From contig JAAVHZ010000063.1 of assembly GCA_014799465.1 (NCBI GenBank), forward strand, positions 1 to 50,806: a stretch of 50,806 nucleotides of DNA, in the 5' to 3' direction. This stretch comes from Lachnospiraceae bacterium (lineage in GTDB: Bacteria; Bacillota; Clostridia; Lachnospirales; Lachnospiraceae). The notes under the pieces are model-generated. The model saw only the letters and a program-made list of their open reading frames with translations, was not told the origin of the DNA and ran no database searches. The translations under genes were made by a program, and so were the position numbers. Within the stretch, counting starts at the first letter, position 1. Every line of letters starts with the position of its first letter. Positions 6,397 through 13,242 of this stretch are shown piece by piece.

Positions 6397-9207
6397 TCAA
6401 ACTGATTTTTTGCATACCCTGAATTTTATTCCATATAATATTTCTTCGCCGGATATATCTTTTTCTAAAACATCAAGTTGTTCTGCTGAAGAAATAATGG
6501 AATTTTTAAATCCTTCATTAGAGCAGGTAAACAGAGTTTCAAGTAATATTTTCTTATATTTTGCATTTTTCTCTTCCTCCATTGATTCCAATAATTTATA
6601 TAAGGTAGAAAAACCAATTTTTTCAGAACTGATTTCAGCTATTAATGTATCACGCAGCAGATTGTAATTAGCAAATTTATCTTCATTACTTATATCATAT
6701 GAAAAAAGTAAATTACGTCTGGCTGTAAATTGTGCTATAAGACCATAGATTTTTTCAATCTGAGCTTCATTTACATTTGATGCACGATACTTTTTACTAT
6801 CCAGAATTGCCGAAAAAGGAAGAATCTTCTTTTTGTATGGATTTTTTATTCTAAATCCATTTACAATAGTCTGTAAGTAATCCATTGAAGTGTGATACTT
6901 GCTGTAATTCTTTTTTTCAGTATTGTAATATCCCTTTTGCCTTGAAATGTGGGCGAAGAAGTGGGGCACTTTCTTCCTATTATAATCATCTGTTAAAAAT
7001 TCCTTATATTTATTTCTTATTTTATCAAGTTCCTTCTTATTATTAATATCAAATTCTTTTTTTGCCTTATCTATTTCAATACCGGACATAACATCTAACT
7101 GGCAAATATCAAAATATAAATCTTCAACATTTTTATAATCTGCACCATAGTACATTTTATCCCATAACAAAGAGTTAAGTTCCTGCGACAGATTTATTAT
7201 TTCACCGATAAGGTTAACAGATGTTTTTATGTCTAAGTCTGCCTGCTGCTCAGGTGTATAGTACCTTTGTACCTTTTTGGCGGAAACAAAAGAAGTGGGA
7301 GTCTTAAATACATCATAATTTCTCTTTGCTGACTTTATTAATATTTCATTATCTGTAAGCATAATGGTATCAGAATCAAAATCTGCACCTGACAGTCGCT
7401 GCAATACATTTTCTCCTATTGAATTAATGCAGACTATTTCATCGGTCATATTTACATAACGGTCAATTAATTGGTTTTCTTTATTATAAGGAAGCCAGAT
7501 ATTTCCCATTGTCACATGAGGGCTTCTGCATGCCAGCAATGTTTTATTGTATGGAAAGCGGGTACTGTGTATATTGCCAATGCCGATTTGTGTTTTGCCA
7601 TCAAATTTCCCTATACTATGAAACAGCATTTCTATAGGATTGCCAAGCAGGGTAGAGTAATTTCCGTTTACCAGAATATGGCCGTTTTTAAGGTTTTTAT
7701 AAAATGATGCCATTAAATCATGTAAAAATGTCTGATAATATTTTGTTTTAGTAAAATTATTATTTATACACATAAGATTAAATACCACATCATTTCTGCA
7801 TGTCATAGGCTGTGACATCGACTCCATTGAATCAAAATCAGGATACTTTATATAATATCTGACTACAGCGTTGTTATCTCTTAACTTTTGAGCAAAGTCC
7901 AAAGAGGGCTGTAATAATTCCAATGTTTCTTCTTTTGAAAGTTGATTAGTATTTATAAGCTGATAATGTGTCTGTACCAGTTCACCGTCAAAAAAATGCG
8001 TCTTTTTATCATGTTTAACTACTCCGAAAACAGGATACAAATTGTCAAGCCAGTTCTCTAAAGTGTCAAATTTCAGATATTTTATACTGCTTGGTGTGGT
8101 AATTAATTTTACATCTTCGATTTTTTCGGCTCTTGTAAAACCATTTAATTCCGATACATCCGTTATATTGTTATCTTTGAAAAATTGTTCGATATTACAG
8201 TTAAAACAGCATGATTTAAACATGCGGTTGCGAAGCAGCACCATACCATAATCTTTATAATCACCAAATAAAGAAATATCCATTAAAGATTGCCCGTCCC
8301 AGATTGAATTTGATATTTCAACAGTTTCTTCTCCGGTACTAAGGAATCCGTCTACAGACCTTGTAGCAATTACATTTTCTTTAAAAATGCTTTCATAGTC
8401 ACTTATAACAAGAATATTTTCAGCTTTAATCGGTAGTGTATCTATAATGCTGCTGGTAGTAAGTGATACATAACTTTCATACGCAGCAAGGTCGATTTCC
8501 TGACCTGATTTAGGAATTATACAGCCTGAACTGTGTTTTAGTAATGGTTTTAACAGCGGTTCATCTATAAACAGACATTTTCCTATTCTGGCAGAACCGG
8601 ATGAACGTTTACATCTTACATATTTCGTTCCGTTGCAGATAAACCCTTCTTTATAAAGGGTTTTCCGTAAATCTGCATTAGTCTTTAATGTTTTAGGTTC
8701 TTTAATTTTCTTATAATGTATCTGAACATCTTTTTCATTTATATTAACAGAAACAGTAGAGAAGTATCTGCAAAAATCTTCTGCCGGATTATGGACTTTT
8801 TCTCCGACTTTAATTCCTACGATTTCGTTATTTTCATTTCTGGCAATGCAGTCTTCAAATATTAAATCATTATAGTTATAACCGAATTTAACATAGGTGT
8901 CTGTATTCATCTGATTCCATTCTTTTACCGAGTATTTAAATGTAAGATTAATGATTTTTGAAGAATACTTTTTTCCATTTTCTGTAAAATAGAAATCTTT
9001 TTTCCGGTATTTTCTATAATAAATCTTATAAAGCTCAATTAAATCAAGGCTGTAGTCAAAGCTGTTTACAAATTTTCTAAGATTTATTGAACCGTTTTTA
9101 CAATATAAGCTGTATCCCTCCGAATTTTCTTTAATATAATTTGAAGCCAGATAAATGTCTTTTGCATCAATTGAAGGAATGTAAATATTATTTTTTGTAT
9201 TAATCAT
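6397..9207 (-). CDS. YonO/QDE-1-like single-chain RNA polymerase (936 aa)
   Basis: The centre of the protein has the two hallmarks of the double-psi beta-barrel polymerases that include eukaryotic RNA-dependent RNA polymerases and SPbeta YonO. The first is an Arg-Ser-Pro-His-...-Gly-Asn-Ile-Trp segment (about residues 560-570, compare RNPCLHPGDI). The second is LSGADFDSDTIML, whose three aspartates at 609, 611 and 613 would bind the catalytic metal. A helix with LIGEIINLSQELNSL follows at the place of the bridge-like helix. The fourth position of the usual DxDGD is Ser instead of Gly. Family knowledge: YonO is a DNA-dependent RNA polymerase of phage SPbeta. Inference: this enzyme transcribes genes of its own element. 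The ATG follows GGAGGAAT and overlaps the end of the 60-aa gene by 8 nt. Whether it is DNA- or RNA-templated cannot be read from sequence. Confidence 0.78.
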   Translation of the reverse strand: MINTKNNIYIPSIDAKDIYLASNYIKENSEGYSLYCKNGSINLRKFVNSFDYSLDLIELYKIYYRKYRKKDFYFTENGKKYSSKIINLTFKYSVKEWNQMNTDTYVKFGYNYNDLIFEDCIARNENNEIVGIKVGEKVHNPAEDFCRYFSTVSVNINEKDVQIHYKKIKEPKTLKTNADLRKTLYKEGFICNGTKYVRCKRSSGSARIGKCLFIDEPLLKPLLKHSSGCIIPKSGQEIDLAAYESYVSLTTSSIIDTLPIKAENILVISDYESIFKENVIATRSVDGFLSTGEETVEISNSIWDGQSLMDISLFGDYKDYGMVLLRNRMFKSCCFNCNIEQFFKDNNITDVSELNGFTRAEKIEDVKLITTPSSIKYLKFDTLENWLDNLYPVFGVVKHDKKTHFFDGELVQTHYQLINTNQLSKEETLELLQPSLDFAQKLRDNNAVVRYYIKYPDFDSMESMSQPMTCRNDVVFNLMCINNNFTKTKYYQTFLHDLMASFYKNLKNGHILVNGNYSTLLGNPIEMLFHSIGKFDGKTQIGIGNIHSTRFPYNKTLLACRSPHVTMGNIWLPYNKENQLIDRYVNMTDEIVCINSIGENVLQRLSGADFDSDTIMLTDNEILIKSAKRNYDVFKTPTSFVSAKKVQRYYTPEQQADLDIKTSVNLIGEIINLSQELNSLLWDKMYYGADYKNVEDLYFDICQLDVMSGIEIDKAKKEFDINNKKELDKIRNKYKEFLTDDYNRKKVPHFFAHISRQKGYYNTEKKNYSKYHTSMDYLQTIVNGFRIKNPYKKKILPFSAILDSKKYRASNVNEAQIEKIYGLIAQFTARRNLLFSYDISNEDKFANYNLLRDTLIAEISSEKIGFSTLYKLLESMEEEKNAKYKKILLETLFTCSNEGFKNSIISSAEQLDVLEKDISGEEILYGIKFRVCKKSV

Positions 9208-9382
9208 CTGTATTCCTCCTCTGAAAGTTTAGTTCGGTCTGTGTAAATTCAAAATGCCTGTGGGGATTTGGATAATTTGTATTAAAATCCGCAGACGAAA
9301 TTTCACCCGCATATTCCTTGTGAAATTCTTTTCGTGTAGGGATATGCAGCAGGTCAGAGTTTCTTTTGTAATTGTTATTCAT
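9200..9382 (-). CDS. Small leader gene of the polymerase operon (60 aa)
   Basis: The 60-residue product is polar and basic, rich in Asn, His and Arg, with no motif that I recognise. It has a strong GGAGG site 10 nt before its ATG and overlaps the polymerase start by 8 nt, so the two are very likely translationally coupled. It is the first gene after the sigma-A promoter at 9473-9501. A regulatory or polymerase-partner role is possible but unsupported. Confidence 0.55.
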   Translation of the reverse strand: MNNNYKRNSDLLHIPTRKEFHKEYAGEISSADFNTNYPNPHRHFEFTQTELNFQRRNTDD

Positions 9383-9401
9383 TTGTATATTGCCTCCTTA
9401 A

Positions 9402-9417
9402 TTGTTAATAATGTTTT
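9402..9417 (-). repeat. 16-bp repeat AAAACATTATTAACAA, copy 1
   Basis: On the minus strand this 16-mer lies in the 5' untranslated leader, 4 nt before the ribosome site of the 60-aa gene. A perfect inverse copy lies at 11083-11098 and a 12-base partial copy at 11213-11224. All three lie outside or at the edges of genes in the element, which suggests a regulatory or recombination role. Confidence 0.5.
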
Positions 9418-9472
9418 GTAATACAGGATATCCATTCGCCAAAATGAAGTATTCTGTTTTGCAACTGTATTG

Positions 9473-9501
9473 AGTATATCATTCGAGAAAATATGTGTCA
9501 A
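9473..9501 (-). promoter_or_regulatory. Sigma-A promoter of the polymerase operon
   Basis: On the minus strand TTGACA (9496-9501) is separated by exactly 17 nt from TATACT (9473-9478). Seven bases upstream of the -35 box stands AATATCCAAAA (9509-9519), the same motif at the same distance as in the divergent promoter. Transcription would start near 9466 and give a leader of about 85 nt. Confidence 0.85.
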
Positions 9502-9601
9502 TATATTATTTTGGATATTCGTAATGCTAACAAATATTACGTTACTTTTGGTAAACTGAGTTGCAAAAATTAAGATATTAAATAATATCCAAAAATATAT
9601 A

Positions 9602-9630
9602 TTGACAATAGATTTGAAACAGTGTAATAT
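9602..9630 (+). promoter_or_regulatory. Sigma-A promoter of the integrase-fold regulator
   Basis: TTGACA (9602-9607) and TAATAT (9625-9630) are 17 nt apart. AATATCCAAAA at 9584-9594 ends 7 nt before the -35 box, exactly as at the divergent promoter. The ATG at 9661 follows GGAGGTG. The 10-bp inverted pair TTTTGCAACT (9457-9466) and AGTTGCAAAA (9559-9568) lies across the control region. Confidence 0.85.
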
Positions 9631-9660
9631 ACATTAAACAGAAGAGTTGGAGGTGTATAT

Positions 9661-10587
9661 ATGTTTAACCCTAATCAAAAAGAGAAGTATCTTGAGTACT
9701 GTGGTGGTGATGAAAAAGTATCTGCTTTATTTAAATATACGGAAAGATATGAAGAACAATTAAATAAAGATATATGCAAAATGCAGACAGATGAACTCTT
9801 AAATATCTTGTCAGGTATGGCTAAGTCAACGGCTGTGTCAGAGCGTTCACGTATGACAAAATATATCGAGTGGTGCCGTGCAAATGGTTTTTGTAAGGTG
9901 AACTGGCTGGATAAAAAACTTTGTCCAAGAGAGAAGTTTCTGGCTGTTTTAGATGCAGCAGAGGATAAGTATTATATATCACCTGAGAAATATCAGGAGT
10001 ATGTAAACATTCTGAAAGCTAAATCAAATGATGTAGATTACGATTTGCCGATTTTTATGGCAATATATGAAGGTGTTACTGATTATATCGATTTGGCATA
10101 TTTGACAATTGATGATATAGATTTTAAGAAGTCAGCTTTAAATCTGCATACCAGCGGTGAAATTAAAGTATCAGATGAATTGTTAAAGTATCTTATAGTA
10201 GCAAGTCATACAGACTATTTAAATAATAAATCACAAAAATCATCTTTAAATTATAGTTTTCAGAAAAACTCAATATGGAAAAATTCTAAAGATATAGATG
10301 AGCGGGGTCAGGTTCAAAAGTACCGCAGAAGGATGATGAAGATTAAAGAAGTATTAGAAGACGGAAAAATAAGTATTTCTAATTTGAGTAATTCAGGAAT
10401 TTTCAATTATATTATTGCAAGGACAAAAGAAGATGGCATTAATATACTAGAAGATATTTCGGGAAGTGAATTAAATAGAAATCAACTAAATTTAAAATAT
10501 CAGAAGTATTTTATGGAAAAGAAATTGGCATTGAATTTTTGGGAATTTAAGTATAGATTTCAAGAGTATTTTCGACATATAGAGTAA
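9661..10587 (+). CDS. Integrase-fold protein lacking catalytic residues, probable repressor
   Basis: The 308-residue protein has an N-terminal helical SAM-like part (residues ~35-110, with SERSRMTKYIEWCRANGF). It is followed by a segment laid out like the start of a tyrosine-recombinase catalytic domain (YEGVTDYIDLAYLTIDDIDF, compare the GlRisEll-LrweDid pattern). The catalytic Arg of that pattern is absent, and I find no HxxR or terminal Tyr motif. It is therefore unlikely to recombine DNA. Phage SPbeta uses MrpR (YopR), an integrase-fold protein, as master repressor. By analogy this gene, divergent from a YonO-like polymerase operon and preceded by repeated operator-like motifs, may be the element's repressor. 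That role is inference. Confidence 0.6.
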   Translation: MFNPNQKEKYLEYCGGDEKVSALFKYTERYEEQLNKDICKMQTDELLNILSGMAKSTAVSERSRMTKYIEWCRANGFCKVNWLDKKLCPREKFLAVLDAAEDKYYISPEKYQEYVNILKAKSNDVDYDLPIFMAIYEGVTDYIDLAYLTIDDIDFKKSALNLHTSGEIKVSDELLKYLIVASHTDYLNNKSQKSSLNYSFQKNSIWKNSKDIDERGQVQKYRRRMMKIKEVLEDGKISISNLSNSGIFNYIIARTKEDGINILEDISGSELNRNQLNLKYQKYFMEKKLALNFWEFKYRFQEYFRHIE

Positions 10588-10681
10588 AAAATAGCAGAGA
10601 AATACTAAAATCTGAAATTTTTAGATAATTACAAATATCCAAAAATAAATAATATAAAAAATAAATGTTCGAATAAGCGTA

Positions 10682-10710
10682 TTGACAACCGAACAAATGT
10701 TTGGTAAAAT
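10682..10710 (+). promoter_or_regulatory. Sigma-A promoter with palindromic spacer
   Basis: TTGACA (10682-10687) and TAAAAT (10705-10710) are 17 nt apart. The spacer contains a near-palindrome CCGAACAAATGTTTGG, a likely operator. A third AATATCCAAAA motif lies upstream at 10634-10644. The promoter serves the 115-aa gene whose ATG is at 10737. Confidence 0.8.
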
Positions 10711-10736
10711 TTGAATATACATTTTGGAGGGAACGT

Positions 10737-11084
10737 ATGAGAATAATAAACAAAAGACAAGTTCTAGATTTAATTTATAAGTATGGTCTGATACCAAAGG
10801 ATAAATGTTTTATTGTAAATCAGGAAAATGGAGATATAGAAGAGGTTAGAACATGCTCTCTTAACAAATTAGTCAGCAGTAATGAAAATCCTGTATTTAA
10901 AACAGATGATGACGGGGTAATAAAAATTGTAACATTAGATATTCATTACAATTATCTGCAGAACAATTTGGAATCAGGATATCTTATAAGAATACTTCTG
11001 TACAGGTTAAAACAAAAAAGAATGCAGAATAATTTACTTTCAAACGGTGTTGGCGCACCTACTTGTAAAAAACTGCATTCTTAA
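10737..11084 (+). CDS. Unknown element protein (115 aa)
   Basis: The ATG at 10737 follows GGAGG at 10726-10730. The frame is open a little further upstream, but that part overlaps the -10 box and cannot be translated. The product is a mixed alpha/beta soluble protein with a helix-rich C-terminal third (NNLESGYLIRILLYRLKQKRMQNN). No family is recognised. The last 65 nt of the gene can fold: AAGAATGCAG (11018-11027) pairs perfectly with CTGCATTCTT (11073-11082), with an inner GGTG...CACC stem. Confidence 0.5.
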   Translation: MRIINKRQVLDLIYKYGLIPKDKCFIVNQENGDIEEVRTCSLNKLVSSNENPVFKTDDDGVIKIVTLDIHYNYLQNNLESGYLIRILLYRLKQKRMQNNLLSNGVGAPTCKKLHS

Positions 11085-11324
11085 AACATTATTAACAAAT
11101 CTGATAGGTAACATACCTAAAGAATTGCTGCATAAATGAATTTATGCAAGATTAGTATAACAAATTATATATACATAAGTCAACAAAGATTTTGGCGAAT
11201 CGGAGTTGAATGCATTATTAACAACAAATCAACAGATATTTCCATTTTTAGTTAGTATGTTCTTATATAGGAGGGTTAGTAAACATATTGAGAATAAGTA
11301 AGGAAAGGTGGCATAATTGAATAT
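11083..11324 (+). promoter_or_regulatory. Non-coding region with repeats of the element
   Basis: This 240-nt stretch holds no gene. It carries the inverse copy of the 16-mer AAAACATTATTAACAA (11083-11098), a perfect 9-bp hairpin TGCATAAAT-GA-ATTTATGCA (11129-11148), a TTTTGGCGAAT motif (about 11191-11201) that is the inverse of 9434-9444, and a partial 16-mer at 11213-11224. The same pair of motifs stands in the polymerase leader. Two purine-rich ribosome-site-like tracts (about 11270 and 11303) come before the next gene. Confidence 0.45.
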
Positions 11325-11522
11325 ATGATAATGAATACAAAACAGGCAGCAGTAACATTTTCTAAACTGCCAATTGAAAAAACGCTTATTGCCGTAGATG
11401 AAAAAGATAATGAATATATTATTGATTCTGTTATGCAGAGAAAATTGTATACAGACGAAGAAAATGACTGGTGCTATGCACTGAAAATAAGAAAAGCGGG
11501 TGGCGGATGTATTAAGAGATAA
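11325..11522 (+). CDS. Small unknown element protein (65 aa)
   Basis: The frame starts ATGATAATG behind AAAGGTGG (11304-11311). The product has a short beta-rich pattern (EKTLIAVDEKDNEYIIDSV) and a basic end. It is followed at once by copy 2 of the 62-nt palindrome, whose first base is the last base of the stop codon. No family is recognised. Confidence 0.45.
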   Translation: MIMNTKQAAVTFSKLPIEKTLIAVDEKDNEYIIDSVMQRKLYTDEENDWCYALKIRKAGGGCIKR

Positions 11523-11583
11523 GTGTGAGAAGAAAATCTAAGGCAGCAAAAGACGCAGCCTAAGATTTTCTAAGTCTCACACA
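11522..11583. repeat. 62-nt palindromic repeat, copy 2
   Basis: This is the reverse complement of 5055-5116 with four differences by my count. Two of these are in the loop or beside it, so the stem is conserved. Because the two host genes point in opposite directions, each gene reads into the palindrome in the same sense. It has no T tract, so simple termination is not obvious. Confidence 0.75.
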
Positions 11584-11640
11584 TATTACTTGATGGTTGC
11601 AATGTTATTTTAATAAAAATGTCAAAGAACGGAGATTATT

Positions 11641-11985
11641 ATGAATCATAGATACGTTACAGATAATAAATTTAAGATACCAAAGATTGACAAAGAAAAA
11701 CTGCTTTCTAATAAATTTCATTTATACAGTATCAGAGGAGAAGATGCAAGTGAGTTATATTCCTATAGATTTCCGGTGTACAAATATAAAAATTATCCTG
11801 TTTTAAATTGTGAGATACTAATTAATATATGTTTAGAATATTTAGTAGTAAATGTATATGATAAGAATAACAGGCTATTTGCACCATTTTATTATTCCCA
11901 ATATGGAAATTATGAAAAGATTTTATGCATAATTAGGAATAATATATTTATTAAATTAAGTGATATGGGAATTTCAGTTATATAA
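11641..11985 (+). CDS. Unknown element protein (114 aa)
   Basis: The ATG follows ACGGAGATT. The product is rich in Tyr, Asn and Ile, with a likely beta-sandwich or alpha/beta fold (NCEILINICLEYLVVNVYDKNNRLF). No signal peptide or membrane span is seen. It is the last rightward gene before the HTH-Fic gene and is probably the right-hand member of the phage-like element. No function can be assigned. Confidence 0.45.
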   Translation: MNHRYVTDNKFKIPKIDKEKLLSNKFHLYSIRGEDASELYSYRFPVYKYKNYPVLNCEILINICLEYLVVNVYDKNNRLFAPFYYSQYGNYEKILCIIRNNIFIKLSDMGISVI

Positions 11986-12015
11986 ATTATTTAATGTGGG
12001 TATTATAATATAATG

Positions 12016-12060
12016 TTTATCTTTGTAAATATATTGATATAGAATGTTTACAAAGATAAA
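12016..12060. promoter_or_regulatory. 14-bp inverted repeat at the fic promoter
   Basis: TTTATCTTTGTAAA (12016-12029) and its exact inverse (12047-12060) are 17 nt apart. A possible promoter TTGATA-17 nt-TAAATA (12034-12062) overlaps the right arm. The layout suits a dimeric repressor, most simply the HTH domain of the Fic protein itself. Confidence 0.55.
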
Positions 12061-12100
12061 TATATATGATATATTAGTAACATTGAAAGGATGTGGAAAT

Positions 12101-13024
12101 TTGAAGATTTCTTATAAGAAATTGTTTGATATATTAGAACAAAGAAATATAACAAAAACAGTATTAAGGGAAAATATAAAAATTTCCACAGCAACGCTTG
12201 CCAAATTATCAAAAGATGAACCGGTGTCTATGAAAGTGGTTGAAGATATTTGCAATTTCCTAAACTGTCAGCCGGGAGATATTATGGAGATGGAAAAGGA
12301 AGTGGACAAAACAACTTTATTATATCGGTTAAGAGAAGAAAAAAAAATCAAGCTAAAAGGTGGAATATATCATCAGACTCAAGTGAGGTTTGCATATAAC
12401 TCTAATCATATTGAGGGCAGTAAGCTTACAGAAGAACAGACACAATACATTTATGAAACAAATACAATAGGATTGGATAAAGAGCCTGCTAATATAGATG
12501 ACATTATAGAGACGGTAAATCATTTTCAATGTTTTGATTATATTCTGGATTGTGCACAAGATAATCTGACTGAAAATATAATTAAAAAAATTCATTTAAT
12601 TTTAAAGTCTAATACATCTGACAGCCGGTTAGAGTGGTTTAATGTTGGTGATTATAAGCAACGTTCTAATATGGTAGTAGATATTAAAACAACACAGCCG
12701 GGCAGAGTTAAAAAAGATATACAAAAGCTGTTGTTTGAATATAATCAATTAGATAATATATCTTTTAATGATATTATAGACTTTCATTATTATTTTGAAA
12801 AAATACATCCGTTTCAGGATGGAAACGGAAGAGTGGGACGTTTAATAATATTTAAGGAATGTTTAAAATATAATATAATTCCTTTTATTATTGATGAAAG
12901 ACATAAGTTGTATTATTACAGAGGACTAAAAGAATTTGAAAATGAAAGGGGATATTTGACAGATACCTGCTTATCAGCACAAGATTTATATAAAGAATTG
13001 ATGGAATATTTTATAGAAGAATAA
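12101..13024 (+). CDS. HTH-Fic protein, class II Fic AMP-transferase
   Basis: Residues ~1-65 form an XRE/YozG-like helix-turn-helix (STATLAKLSKDEPVSMKVVEDI). A Fic domain follows with a canonical active site HPFQDGNGRVGR (His236 to Arg247). An inhibitory helix motif SNHIEG (residues 101-106, Glu105) lies N-terminal to the active site, which defines the auto-inhibited class II type. Fic proteins move AMP (or another phosphoryl group) from a nucleotide to a hydroxyl side chain of a target protein. I choose TTG 12101 because AAAGGATGTGG precedes it and the longer frame would start inside the promoter and operator. The built-in HTH and the inverted repeat suggest autoregulation. The last ~210 nt of the gene are repeated at 36062. 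Confidence 0.88.
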   Translation: MKISYKKLFDILEQRNITKTVLRENIKISTATLAKLSKDEPVSMKVVEDICNFLNCQPGDIMEMEKEVDKTTLLYRLREEKKIKLKGGIYHQTQVRFAYNSNHIEGSKLTEEQTQYIYETNTIGLDKEPANIDDIIETVNHFQCFDYILDCAQDNLTENIIKKIHLILKSNTSDSRLEWFNVGDYKQRSNMVVDIKTTQPGRVKKDIQKLLFEYNQLDNISFNDIIDFHYYFEKIHPFQDGNGRVGRLIIFKECLKYNIIPFIIDERHKLYYYRGLKEFENERGYLTDTCLSAQDLYKELMEYFIEE

Positions 13025-13066
13025 TAATTACAATTAGAAGGCATTAGCGGAAATATTCGTTAGTGC
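12818..13066 (+). repeat. Direct repeat of the fic 3' end, left copy
   Basis: From GATGGAAACGG onward the sequence matches 36062-36315 almost base for base across the last ~207 nt of coding sequence and less well into the terminator. The two copies are about 23.2 kb apart in the same orientation and bracket the toxin and restriction genes. Confidence 0.85.
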
Positions 13067-13069
13067 TTT
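13040..13069 (+). terminator. Terminator of the HTH-Fic gene
   Basis: GGCATTAGCG and CGTTAGTGCT form a stem around GAAATATT, followed by TTTT. The related copy at 36284 has a better T run. Confidence 0.7.
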
Positions 13070-13242
13070 TCATAGTGGGAAAATAATATTTGAATGTTGC
13101 GGAAATATGATGGTTGCTGTTATAATTAAAGGCAGATTAGCTTGTATTATGCCGGAATTGGAATATAATATGATTATTAGGACAGAACGAAAATTTAGAA
13201 AGAAAAATAGATTGAAAGAATTAGCATAAAGTGGAGGTGGAT

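Noticed and set aside
9661-10587. Active integrase for the element
   Set aside because: The catalytic Arg, HxxR and Tyr motifs are not found, although the fold pattern resembles a tyrosine recombinase.
10701-10736. Upstream in-frame TTG start for the 115-aa gene
   Set aside because: It overlaps the -10 box of the promoter, and the ATG at 10737 has a proper GGAGG site.
13107-13229. 40-codon ORF between the two fic genes
   Set aside because: It overlaps a promoter-like TATAAT, has no ribosome site and no protein-like pattern.
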